A stretch of DNA of 64,000 bases from the NCBI GenBank assembly GCA_013399875.1, contig VXAZ01008140.1:124001-188000 (forward strand), read 5' to 3'. The translations under genes and the position numbers were made by a program. The notes under the pieces are model-generated. The model had not been told where the DNA came from. It saw only the letters and a list, made by a program, of their open reading frames with translations, and did not search any database. This document shows positions 18,995-31,600 of the stretch, in pieces (the first letter of the stretch is position 1; each line of letters opens with the position of its first letter). The stretch is from Gymnorhina tibicen. Its lineage: Eukaryota > Chordata > Aves > Passeriformes > Artamidae.

Positions 18995-21900
18995 CTGTGA
19001 ATAAAATGTTAGTATTAATATAAACAGTAGATTTTACAGCAGATGCTTCTGTACAGACCCAGTCCAGTCCTTCCATATCATGCAAAGTCAAAGTCTCTGT
19101 TGAATTTACTCCTTTTTCATCCAAAGAAAGACTAAACAATTTTTTGTTGTTGCTGTTTGTTTCACTGACTCTTCACATTGCTTTCCTAATTTCTAGTGGT
19201 TGTTTATGCCTGGTCCAATTCTCCTCCCTAAGTAACCAGGTGCAAAGGGTTATTTTCAACAATTCCTAAAACTAAGCAAGCAGGATGTAATTGCGACAAT
19301 GTGGGAAATAGCTCTCTGCCTCTGAATTTTATTGCTGACAGTTCAACCAAACTCTTTAATCAAGCATTTCCCCACCCTTGTTGAGTCCTGTCTGGGCTGT
19401 CGTGGGAGCTGGGGTGGTCTGGATGGGCTCCCTCGTTGTGTGCCACCATTGTGGGCTCATTTTACAATCAGCCAGGTGAGACAGCCTCTTACACACTCTT
19501 TTCCTTGCTGGGATGCTCCAGAGCATGAGCTCAGAGCTCATGGTTTGGCTGGTAGATAACATCACCCGGCTTATTTTTGACTGAGGTCTCTTCAGAACAT
19601 CCACAGAGAGATCCCTTAAGACTTAACAGAGACACTATCCTTTTAAATTCTGTTGTGAAAGTCACTCAGGGTCACGATGTCCTGTTTTCTCTGGAGTCTA
19701 GCTCAGAGATAGCTGTTTCTTTGCTCCCCATGGAAGAATGCTATATTCCAGCTCCTCCAGTTTTTGATTACTCCATAGCAGCCTCTGGCACTTTGGCTCC
19801 TTAGGATGAACATGTCTCAGAGCTCCTTTGATTCTGCACTACTGGAGAAAGGGAGTTTGGGGTGTTCTGGCACAGTGAAGCTGCTGTATTTGGGGTGCTT
19901 GGGGTGCTCCAAGAGCCTTGAACATCCAAATCTCCAAAGACTGCAGAGCCAAGTTTTTCACAGACTTCTCTAATTCTCAGTGGTTGCACCAGCCCTTTCT
20001 GGTGTATTTACAATTCTCTTTCATGTCCTCTCTGGGCTACTCTCCTGTTGGAGTTGCAGCTGCTGATAGTAAGGACACTTGGGAAATTTCTTGGTGAGCC
20101 TGCCTCTGAGAGAAACTTGAGTGGCAGAGAAGAGAGGAGGGGAAGCAAAGCCTCACAGGCTCTGCCGATGGTTTCCAGCACTACTGAACTTGCTGCTGGA
20201 AGCCAGCAGCAGAATACCTGGCAACTGATTTGCCTTCTAGCCACCATCTAAGGAATGTTGACTAGAAGGGAAACAAAGCCACCATCTCTCAACTCTCAGG
20301 GAAAAAAAAATCATCCCAGTGTGTCTGTTACTATGCAGAAGTCTTGGCACTGATTGCTTTTTCCCAAGCAGGATGTGCACACCTTTGCCATTTGGGAGCT
20401 GAGATGAGTGTGATGAACTCAGAGAAAGCTTATAATTCTGGGGACCTTGAAGAGCATCAAGACTCACAGACTTCCTCCCCATTGTGGCTTTGTTTCCCCT
20501 TGAGGCTAATTCCCACCTTGTTCTCTGTCTCCTGCCTGAGAAAACCCTGCAGCCTTGTCAGCTCTAGGACTGCGAAACCGAGCTCCTCCAGAACTTCCTG
20601 GTGTCTCAGCTGCTTGAGAGAGAGATGAAAGGTCTGCGCTAATTCTTTGGAAAGTTGCAGTGAAAAAAGTTAGAGTAAAGGGCAGCAAAGTAAACATGTT
20701 AGGATACTAATGGAAAATGCATGGAGAAGAAGAGAAGGCTTATTGTTGTTGGCTCCTGTCCCAAAGTGAGATACACCAGTTTGTAATTTTTAAAAGGATC
20801 CCATCTGGACTGCTTTAAGCAGCTGCCAAGAGCAGGCGTCTGCTCTGAGCAAGGCCTCTTTGAGGAGCTGCTTCTCTAACATATTTCAAATGTATGAAAT
20901 GTGGTGGAGTAGCTGGCTGGGATGGCACAAGGGAGCAGGATTCCACAGCAGTGCCTCTCACCAAACTGCTTTCTACTCTGGAAAAGGGAAGACCTTCCCC
21001 ACCATTATATCCTCCTCCTTCAGCACAGCTCCATTTACTGTGTTACTTAAAGCTCACAGAGTACTCATGGTCCCATTTCCATTTTCTCTTTATTTCTCAC
21101 TTCCAGGCTTCCATTTTTGTGTTCACATGCTTGTGAAAGGTTGCAGATGTCTGGAGGGAAGGAGTCTGTCTGTCTTTAGGCTGGGATCCAGGCAACTCTT
21201 AGGAGATGAGGGAGGGTGGATAGGAAAACTTAGATGCAAGATTTTGTGGAGCACCTGGATGCTGCAGAAAGTGGTGCTGGAGGCTCAGCACATGATTTTG
21301 TGCTCTCCTGGTTCAGAATCTCCTCCTTTTGCTCCCCAGCAAGGTGTTGGCAGACCCACTGGCCTTCCAGGAGAACATGAGCGAGGAGATCCAGCTGTCA
21401 GTGGTCATTAACACAGCTGACTGCTCTTAGCAGGGTGCATTGGATGCTTTGGTGGCTTCATCAGGCTTTAGCTTAGATATTTGCATGTAGAATTAATTTA
21501 TCATAATACTGCTGTGCTCTTTTGACACCAGATCCACTCAGGGAGTGCTCTTCTAGTGTCCATTTGCAGAGGAACATCTTTTTGGTGAAGGGCAAAATGC
21601 TCCACTGAGCGCTTCAGATGAATAATTTGGGGATTATTTGCTACTGAAATTATGGGAGCTGTCAAGATAGCAACTTTAAATGTTTTCAAATAAAACAACA
21701 GCTGCAATTTAAGCAATAGACATACATATCTGCACATCTCAATGGCCGCAGGGTCAATGGCTGACCTTGCTTTTGCTAGTCATGGCTCACAACTTTTTGC
21801 CAGGATGCTCAAGATTCAACAGTGGAATTGTAAGAAACCTCTGGGCAGGTTCTGAGCTGACAATGTGCCTGGTCATGAGCTCTCACATCATCCTGGACTG

Positions 21901-23449
21901 GTTGTGCTTGTCTAACACTTGCCAGGAAGTTCAGCAAGGCAGCAATGGAGATATGGAGCAGCAGGAACATCACCAGCTGTTCCTCCATGGATGTGTTTCA
22001 GCAGCAGGAAATGAGAGAAAAAGCACAATGACCATCGTTCACCCCCAAAGCAAAATTTCTGAGGCATGTGAGTGTCTTAGTGGAACACAACAGCTTGCCC
22101 TGCACCAGTGATTCCTGGCTGCATGGGGAATCTCCAAGCAGAGCACGGTGTGAACAGGGTGTCCTGACACCAGGAGCCTGAACAGAAGGGATCCATTCAA
22201 AGCCCCAGCAATGGCAAGTCCTTATAAACTCATTTTATAAGTGATTTTATAAGAAGCTCCTGTCTGCACTACAGCTGCCCTCCCACCTGTGTGCAGAGGC
22301 AAAGCTGAACACTCTCTTGGTGCTGGGGAGTAGAAAATGAGCAAAAAGAGTTCATGCTTCTCTCCTCTTCATGGGGACCTCACGACTGACCAGTCCCCAT
22401 CACCATCACTTCCCTTCCCACACTGAGGGAGAATCACAGAATGGTTTGGGTTGGAAGGAACCTTAAAGCCCATCTCCTTCCACCCCCTGCTATGGGCAGG
22501 GACGCCTTCCACTAGACCAGGTTGCTCCAAGCCCCATCCAACCTGGCCTTGGACACTTCTAGGGATGGGGCAGCCCAGACCTGTGCCAGTGCTTTACCAC
22601 CCTCTGAGTAGAGAATTTCCTGACATCTAACCAAAATCTTTACACTTTTGTTTTAAAAGCATCCCCCCTTGTCCTATCACTATCTGTCCATTGTAGGAAG
22701 TCGCTCCCCCCTTTCAGATAAGCCCCCTTTAAGTACTGGAAGGTCACAATGAGTTCTCCCCAGAGCCTTCTGCAGAGAGATCTCAGGGAGGGAGGGAGCA
22801 TTGCTTCTGAAGGCATGTGAAGGACTCCCATCAGCTCTGGGAGTGCCAAGCAGCCGGCAGAGCCGACAGGAAACCATTAAATAGTGAGTCACTGCTCCAG
22901 CCTGAACTGGTTATGGCTGTGCTGACTCAGCAAAAGGGGGAAAACACCGGGGAAAAGACACTGTGGAAAGAGGGCTCTGAGTCAGGGCAGCTGCGGCCAG
23001 TGGGCTGTCAAAAGGTGGGGGACAAGGAACATGGAGCAAGGGCCATGGAGAGGAGAAATGCCAGCAGCTGAAGATCAGCTCGTTTGTGCAGGGAGTTTTT
23101 CTGACCTGATCACAGAAAGCTACGAGTCTGGTTTCGTTTGGCTTGGGGATTGAGCCAAATTCCTGAGGATGGAGAAAAAACACATCCTCAGAGCTCATGC
23201 CGACTGGCTCAGCCTCCAGCACAAGGGCACATGGTGTCTGGGAAGCACATGCTGGTGGCATGGGTGTCCTGACACTGACTGGCAGAGACAAGGTTGTAGC
23301 TTTGAGGGGTTATGTAAGTGGCTGTGTGGTCGAGGAGGCACCTCTGCCTCTGCCACAGAGTGAGGAGAGTGCAGATGCATGTGAGTTACAGCAGTGGGAC
23401 AATCATCTCATTCAAGGGGAAATGAGATGGCCAAACACCCTGAACTTAC
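18995..23449 (-). other. COL27A1 intron (4.5 kb)
   Basis: A 4,455-nt intron. It contains the CR1 copy at about 22431-22775. I searched the rest for Gly-X-Y codon patterns and splice sites and saw none; the flanking exons join as in human, so no exon is missing. Confidence 0.8.
22431..22775 (-). mobile_element. CR1 LINE, 5'-truncated 3' end
   Basis: The plus strand reads GAATCACAGAATGGTTTGGG at its left end and continues with the typical avian CR1 3' region in reverse complement (CCTTCCACTAGACCAGGTTG, then GGTACTGGAAGG-like sequence). The element therefore points along the minus strand with its 3' end at 22431. The right limit is approximate. It is diverged and non-coding. Confidence 0.85.
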
Positions 23450-23503
23450 CTTTTCCCCCTTTGGCCCTGGTGGTCCAATCGGCCCTGGTGGTCCTGCATG
23501 TCC
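23450..23503 (-). CDS. COL27A1: COL27A1 helix exon (54 nt)
   Basis: GHAGPPGPIGPPGPKGEK, six triplets; PLGPPGPKGEK-type end matches human. Acceptor CTCTCCACAG, donor GTAAGT. Confidence 0.95.
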
Positions 23504-23795
23504 CTGTGGAGAGCAGACAGCATGTGAGGAGGCAGGAATCAGCTGTGGGACTGAAAGTCCTCCCTGCTTCTCTGCCAGATCTCACAAGCCCTGGGTGGTC
23601 CATGCCAGCTTTGGAGGGACACGTGGGTCATGGCAGAGATGAACCAAATGCAGGTGGTGCAAATGGAGATTTGACAAAGAACTAAACTTGAGATCAGAAA
23701 TAAATCACAGTTTAAGAACAATTTGCATCCTGGAGTGGCAGCTTTGTTGCATTTAAGAACAGATAAAAGGTGGGAGATGAAAATAAAACCCTTAC

Positions 23796-23849
23796 CTGGT
23801 AACCCTTTAAGCCTGGGTCCCCTTGAGCACCCATCCTTCCTGGAGCTCC
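23796..23849 (-). CDS. COL27A1: COL27A1 helix exon (54 nt)
   Basis: GAPGRMGAQGDPGLKGYQ, six triplets; GAPGRMGAQG is shared with human COL27A1. Acceptor CCTCTCCAG, donor GTAAGG. Confidence 0.96.
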
Positions 23850-25349
23850 CTGGAGAGGCAAACACAGAGGGACTGAGAGAGCAGCCCATGGTGTTAGCGT
23901 AAGAGGAGGACGCACTGGGCTATGCAAAGCAAAGCTCGGCATCATGTGGGAGTATGGCCAGTCCTTCTCCTGGCCACCAGTGAGCTCTGCTGCAGCCACC
24001 TGATGGGCTTTTGCTTGGCTTTAACCTCTTACATATGGAGAGGGGTGCCAGGAGGCCATTCTGTGCCTTTGTCAGCCTGCAGAAATGGATTCCCCACCTC
24101 ACTCAGATTCCCTATCAGAAATGGCTGCATTTGTGTGCTCTTCATCTGCACTCCTGCATGTCTCTGTATCCAAATTAGTGTTGTGCTAGGAAGTCCACCA
24201 GTGAGACCATGCTCAGGCATGACTTAATCCTAAACTGTTGGGTGGAAACCTTCTGGTGTGGGTTCTGAGGCAGAGAAAGGAGTTTTCTGGATTGTGATGA
24301 AGGCACTGCAAACGCTATTAATCACATCTTTAGCAGAGTGAACAAAAAGGTTTAAATCAGATCATCAGATTAAAGGGAGTTACAAAATTTCCATATAATC
24401 CCATTTAGCATGGAATAAAGCCCTTTCCACGAGACAGAGACGTGTCCACTCCAATAGACTGTTGCTCAGATATTGCTTTGCTTCCTTGTGAAATAATCCA
24501 TGAAGGCTTTACCAAAGACTATTAAGGGAGGATATATGGTGAGGCCATAATTTTTAGTGCAGGAAAACACTATCAGCAGAACCATCACTCCATCACCCAT
24601 TTACTACTGTTCTGAAATATCACCACTATTCCTAGTTCATAAATAACTCTTGATTTCGCACTAAGTTCTATCAAATAGAACTATCAAAAGCAAGAAGTTT
24701 CCTTACCAGCCTGCAGTGCATGAGGAGGTACTTTTACTTACCACTGCTGTCCTGATGCTTTTGTCTCTTGTGTCTAAAGCAAATTAACTTTCTCCCCTCT
24801 CTGCTGTACTACGGCTGTTCTCTCTGGAAGCCTCACCTTCAGTCCCCTGTTCGAACCCTTTCCCATGCTATATTTCTTGTTGCTCCAAGTGTTTTATATA
24901 AGTAGATCAAGAGTGGGTGTAGAAACAGGGCAGAAGTCCAAGGCAGAGTTCCTTATAACAACACAACTCAACTTGGAAGCAGCTCTTGCCATGAGTGTGC
25001 AGTCTCAAAGGGGAAGATCTTAGCAAAAAATAGCTTATCAGCTCACTCAGCTGAGGAAAAATCCCCAATATTTCAGCAATTTCAGCCGATCTGGGGAGTT
25101 GTGAAGAACTGCCACGATGCAACGTGAGCTGGGCTCACAGGGCACCAACTCAACCACCCCTACGTACTCTTTCCTGTGCTGCTTGGAACAAGGGTTAAGA
25201 TGTTTTGGCCAACTAAACCCATCTAACAGCATTTCCCTTTCAGTGCCCTGAAGCCTCTGCTGGGTTCTCTGCTCCATTTAGGCCTGTGCCCACCGCTGCC
25301 AGTCAGGTTTCTGCGTGTTGTGTTCAACCATTTGCAGAACTCTTCTCAC
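23850..25349 (-). other. COL27A1 intron (1.5 kb)
   Basis: A 1,500-nt intron; nothing else recognised. Confidence 0.8.
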
Positions 25350-25457
25350 CATCGGTCCCAGGGTACCTCGGGATCCTTTAGGGCCTTGGTTCCCCTTCGG
25401 CCCCTGCTTCCCTGGAGATCCCATCTCACCGAGCTGCCCCTGGTAGCCTTTGCTGCC
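25350..25457 (-). CDS. COL27A1: COL27A1 helix exon (108 nt)
   Basis: Twelve triplets, beginning [19 protein letters not shown] and ending [23 protein letters not shown] and PKGSRG are shared with human. Acceptor CTCTGCAG, donor GTGAGA. It is separated by only 119 nt from the preceding exon. Confidence 0.96.
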
Positions 25458-25576
25458 CTGCAGAGCAAAGGCACTGACATCAGTGTAGGACAAAACTTAT
25501 TCTGCAGGAAAATATCAGAGATGAGTAACGAAAGGGAGAACCAGAGGAGGTGATGTTATCAAAGAGATGTTCCTAC

Positions 25577-25630
25577 CTTCTGGCCAGGCTTGCCCTTTCC
25601 CCCCTGTTTTCCTGGTTTCCCTTCTGGTCC
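25577..25630 (-). CDS. COL27A1: COL27A1 helix exon (54 nt)
   Basis: GPEGKPGKQGGKGKPGQK, six triplets, Lys-rich. Corresponds to human GPEGKSGKQGEKGR. Acceptor CTCTTCCAG, donor GTAGGA. Confidence 0.95.
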
Positions 25631-28600
25631 CTGGAAGAGGGAAAAAAGAAAAGGCTGTTGGAATGGGAAAGCAAAGAAGTCCCATCCCAACCAGCCACTC
25701 CCAAGTCATTTCCCTGGCACATACAAACCTGAGAGCATCCTCACCCACCCAGGGGAGCCAACAAGGAGGCCAGGAAGTTGTGCAGGTCAGATCACAACCC
25801 ACAGGTGCTACAGCTGGGGTATGGCTGAGTTTTGTCTTTAGCTGCTCCAACATGGAGGAAAACTCATTGCTTAAAGGTGGAAAGATCTTTGTGCTCAGGT
25901 GACTATTGGGCAACACAGCTGAAAGGTGACACTGTGATAATTTTGATGATGATGATTTTAAAATCACATCTTGAAGACAAGTAGGTCATGCAAAACCGCC
26001 ATCAGATGTGTCCATCTGTCTCCAAGGGTGCAAAAGAGGGATCTCCAGAAGTGCACCTACCCAGCCTCTGCTACAGAATGGGCCGAAATGTGGAAAACAC
26101 ATTTACCCTGATTCCCACAAAAGGTTTCCTCTGGTTTGCACCTGAGTTGCTATCTCTGCACCTCTACTCTACCAACATTTGTATCCTTCACCAACTGTGG
26201 CACTACATTAGACATCAACACTTTTTTATACAGTTTTAGGATCCTACCAATAGAACCATTGATTCCACAGCACATCTCCTTATTTTTACCTTGTGAAAAT
26301 AGGCAATGGTTTCATTCTCTATCCACCTACCATGCACAACTTCCTGCTCACAGTGAAAACCCCCTCCCTCTATTTGTATTATTACTGCTGCATGCAGAAA
26401 CCACAATCTACTGATCAGGCTTCTAGAAATGGAGTGGGATGCAAAACTTGAGGTGGGAGCCATGGCAAGCAGAGACAGGAATGCTGAACTGCTTTCAGAA
26501 CCCAGCGTGGGTGTAGAACCTGCCACCCCTCCTTGCACCCACACCACAGAAATGAGCTGTGATGAGCAGCTAAATACAGCAGCCTCTCCTTAGGGACCCC
26601 CAGGGAGCTAATTTTTTCCAGTGTTTGACTCTGTTGGCTGCAAGGGAGTCAGAATATTTTGAATTTGACAGAAAGAAGCAAAAAGTATAACTGAAGAAAA
26701 TAACTCATGCTTTTTGGCAATTGTGACAAACTTTTCAACAGCATCTCCACACCAGCAACACATCTCTCCCTCTGCTCTCCCGCTGCTCTCCTGCCTCTCA
26801 GCTAAGAAGGTACAATTTTCACCATGGTTGGTGTTGCAGTCTCAGCTGAATAAAAGCAACTTATAAAGTGAGACGTATCAAGGGGTTTTCACTCTGATCT
26901 GAAACATGGGCCTCAGAAGTGTCTGCTCTGAATACAAAGGAGCAATTCAGACTTATTCCAACCCTAAAGAATTGTGCCAGTTCACTCCTCCAGAGGGAAT
27001 AGCTCCATTTTACCTAAGTCAAACATTTCAGGAGCCTACCTTGCCAACACTATTAGGCTTCACAAAGGACAGGTCCCTGCTGAGGAGTACACGAGCCTTG
27101 TTCTGTGTCTCTTCCATACTGCTCAGGGTTTTTTGTGTGCTATTTTTTGCTGCCACTTCCCAAGGGATCACTTCTGGAACTACTTTCCCACAGATGCTGA
27201 GCAGCCGCAGTAGATGATGGGTGCCAAGCCTCCAGCATCACCCATGTGATTTACGCTTTTGACAGGAGTACAGAGAAGTCCTCATGAATGAAAGCATTGG
27301 AAATGGCCAGACTCTTCCAGCTCTACAGCAGCTCACTGTGGGACCTGGTACTCAGCACCTGAAGCACAGTAACTCCCACAGCCCCTGCTCTGCAGCAGTG
27401 CCCTGGCACATTATGGCTTAAAAATTTGGAGAGGGAATAGTGGAAGCACTCACTAAACTTTACTGTCAAAACAAGATGTGACTGAATAAAGAGACAACTG
27501 GGGTTTCTAATCAGTTTCATAGTGTTTTTCCATCAGTCTCCCTGGACTGTGCTTTAAGAGCTTGTGGAAGCACAAGCAGTAGATGCTTCCTGCAAATGGG
27601 AGAAAACCCATTTTAAGCTAGATCTGTTCCTAACCCAGTGATGGCCAAGCCCTTGGTCTTCCCCAGCAGAGTAGTTTTGCACACTCAGATGTTCTCTTGG
27701 AACTGCAGTGCTGTGGCAGCTCATGAAACAAATATTTCCATGCAAAGGTTCCATCCCCAGGCTGAGAATGTGTTATATTGTCTGTACAAAATGCAGATAC
27801 CAGTACGCTGATGAGACACACCCTTTATCATTGTGCAGGGCAGGTGGACCCTGTTGATGGGGAGGTCATGAGGATCTCACAGATACTTCAGAAGAGTCTG
27901 AAGTACACTTGGCTCCCTCCACCAGGATTCATCTCCCATGGAAGTCTCATGACTGAAACTTGCTTCTACCCTGCATTGGAAAATGTCTTTGCTTTTTGAG
28001 AAGACAAGTTTAGGCCTTAAATTTTTCCATCTGAGAAACAAAATTTCCACACTGCTCCTAAAATTTGCCAGTGTTCAAGTTCCTGCTTGCACTCACCATC
28101 ACAGAGTACAGATAGAGGGGCTGGAGTCATCTGGGAGAGGGTAAACAACAAAAACCAAACTCAACTTTGACAGTCCAAGTCCTGCTCACAAAAATGAGCT
28201 CAATCCACAGTGAAACAGTGCCATGTTCAAACAGCTTCTCAAACTTTCTCAGGGTTCCTTTTGTCTCAGGGTTTGTCTTTTCCTGTGGTGGTGGATGTGA
28301 GCACAGATATGGGCTCCAATAAACTCCTTGTACCATTTTGCCCTTATGACGCATTGGCCTCATGGAGCAGGGATGTTCATCTGCTCCAGAAGGCTCTCCT
28401 GGGTCCTCCAGCTGGGGTGCGGCTCCTTCTCCACTGCTGAAGAAAATAAACATTGGCAGCATCACCAGCTCCTGTCAGTGATAGTGAGACGAGCTGTCAC
28501 TCAGAGGAAGCCGTGAAGACCTTGTTCCAAGCCTCCCTTGCTGTTCTTGACTCATCCACTGGTTAAAAGCTTGGCTGGTATAAAAAATTGGGTCAAACCA

Positions 28601-31600
28601 TGCTGGCAACACCACCAGCAGAGACATGGCTCAGATTTTGACTGACTGAGTCACCTCCTTGAGAGGAATAAGTTCTATCAGTCAGGGGTATTTCCGTGCT
28701 CACCCAGCATGCTTTCTAGGACTTTGGCCAGCAAGCTCTGCTGGTGAGTGGGAAGCCTACCATGTGTCTGATTTTCCTGGATATGCTTTCTCCAACTGTG
28801 CAGGAATTCTTCCCAGATGAATTTAGAGGCAGTTTAACACTTGTCTGGGGTTAATATGTGATATCTCTACTTGTGATGATTCAGATGAGGTTGCTGTTGC
28901 AATCCCAGATGTTCCCAGGGCACATACACAGGGGTTTGCACAGTTCCCAGAAATCACTGCACTGCCACACTCCACACATTGCACAGGGAAGAATAAGCCC
29001 AGCAACAACTTTGGTAGCCTTCAAAAATAGTCCCATCCTTTTTCTCTCAATTCTTCTCACTCATCTGTCCAGGGATGAAAAAAATCAGGGCCAGAACAGG
29101 AAGAAAGAAAAAAAGGATAAAAATAAAACTCAGTGAGATTGTAATCTTCATCCGGGCTCTTCCCAAAGTACATCAGGAATGTAGCACCTTTTGGTACCTC
29201 TTTCACTGCAGTGTGAAGTTCCTAGGGTTCCTAAGATTTCTCTCTCTTTAGCAGAGATAGGAGTGAGGGCAGAAGATGTACAAAAGCCTGCACATCAAAA
29301 TAATTAAATCCAAGTTCCCTTTGCTGGAATGACATCAGTTGGGTTACTGTGCCAAAGCACTGAACACTCTATGCTTTTATTCCTGGGGTTTGCACACATT
29401 TTGTGGTATGCTTTGGGTTACTGGTTTGCTGAGAAAACAAATCTTCTTTCCAAGCTTCTTCCGTGAATGGGACTATTTTTAAATGGTAATTTCTCTTTAT
29501 ATGCTGCATTCTTCACTAGAGAAGCATATCGGTACCTCCGGATGACAATGGTATTTGTGACCAGGGACAGTGGAAAGCAGCAGTTTTATAAAGTCACATG
29601 CCTTCAGCTATGCCAAAATATCCAAGGGAAGCAAAAAAAATTATAGTCTTAGGTCTAGCATATTTAAAATTTCATTGTCATCTTCAGTAAGGACACAGAT
29701 TTACAAGGATTTTTTTTTAGTATAGCCTTAGATGTTCCCCTAAGGGAAGGAAGAATGGTTTATTTTCCAATGCAAATTGGTTAATTTTTAAAGAAAAAGA
29801 AAAAGAGACTTCCAGCTGCTGATGGCCTTGACAGAAAAGTCAGATCTATTGCCCAGCACAGCAGTAGTGTTTAGTGGGAGCAAATAGATGAGCAGCTCAG
29901 CTTTAAATTCTCCAGACATCAACAGTTGAAATCTATGTTCCGACAACAACATCCAGAAAAACAAAACAAGGAAGTTGAATGAACTGCAGAGAGATATGCC
30001 CTGAATCCAGCTAAAATCCTGACCCAAACTTCCCCACACTCAGTGATGCTCTTGCTGCAGGCCCTGGGTCCGGGGAGTGGTAACAGAGATGTGACTCACC
30101 ATTCTGGTTTGGCTCTTGGCATTCCAGAGGGCAAATATGTTCCTGCCTTCCTTGCAGCGCAGCACAGGAAGGAAGCTCTCAAAGGCACAGAACTGGTGGG
30201 AGAGCTTCCCAAAGTTTGCCTCAGGCTGCTTCAGGATTGCTCAGGACTGCTGTGGAGCAGGAGCATATTTTCAAATTTTTTTTTTTGGGGGGTGTCATTG
30301 AGTGAAGGTCTGAGGTCACTCCTCCCTCCCAAAAATGAGGCAGGAAGAAACAGAACCACCAGAATGCAGCTACTGAGTAAAGAAAAAAAGTGACACGGTG
30401 ACAGAGAAAAAAAAAAAGTGATAGTTTGAGGCACTGGATATAAAAAGGGCAGGAAAACTAAAGCAGCAATAAAGGTAGGAAGCATGAACCATAGGATGAC
30501 CATGCCCATATTATCCAGGCCCAGTCAGTGAGCTCATTTAAAGGGAAATGAAAAAGCTCCATATAATTTCCTACTGCTCAGCAATGTCTCCATATGAGAA
30601 CCTCTACTTAATAAACTTTGATCGAGAGAAGCCTCCCCCCATGGAGGACAGTTCACAAGCACTCAGGAAATTAGTGGGATTATTTGGGCCAGGCATTTGA
30701 AGACATAAATGTTTTGGATTTATAAGAAACACATTTCATAATCACTCTGCCTAGCAGTAGTTTGGAAGGGGAGGAGACAGGGCAGCAGCTCCTGAATGAG
30801 TATGGGGAAAGAAGAAAGACTCAACTGTTCTCGAGAAGAAAGACCTGATTGTACTGTGAGGTTCAGAGGGTTTCACTGGGAGCACTGGGAAGTAATGGGC
30901 TCTTGGCCTGCTTGTGGAAACCCGAGCGGGGAGTGCAGGTAGAGCTGGCTGGCTGCGCTCAAAGAAACAGCAAATTGGGGAAATCCTATAAAAAGGTCTT
31001 GGATGGCAAGACTACAGCCAGAGTCATTGTGACTTTCCTTTCAGCTGAGCTCCTCAGCTTAAAATGGGAGTCCAACCCAAAATTGTGTATCCTGAACTCT
31101 GCTTTAGAGCAAACTCTTATCTGCATGCAGCTGTTGCTCTGAAACGTGCTGCTTTGGGTTTTGTGGAGGAGGAGGTCTGTTCCTAAGCAGTCACAGTGTA
31201 AGGCAGCAAAGAGAATCATGTACAGAGCAGTGCTGTGTGCTCTGAGCTGCTCTGGTTCAGTCTGATAGCTCTGAACTGCCACTAATGTGTTGTTTCTGGG
31301 AAAATCCCCTTTTTCCCCCCTCTCTTTCCTCTATTATCCTCATCTCTAAGAAAGCACAGGAGACAAAGGTGCCACTAAAACACTTGATGGATGAGTGGGA
31401 AGTGTAGGAAAAGTTCAAGGCCTCATCCCCACTGACTTGTGAAGCTTTCATACATACTGAAACCAAAATGCTCCAAAAAATTAGTATTGGAATCTGACAA
31501 TGGGAAAGAAAAGAATAGAGAGAGCACCTGGGCAGCACAACTCTGACTGACACTCCCCCAAACATTAAGGGTTAATATCTTCCTTTTGAAGGACACAGAT

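Noticed and set aside
20500..20640. Gly- and Pro-containing minus-strand stretch in the 4.5-kb intron
   Set aside because: No continuous Gly-X-Y frame and no splice sites at triplet boundaries.
28380..28440. Possible extra helix exon on the minus strand (GEGAAPQLEDPGEPSGAD)
   Set aside because: Gly is not at every third residue, there is no matching donor and acceptor pair, and the flanking exons already join as in human.
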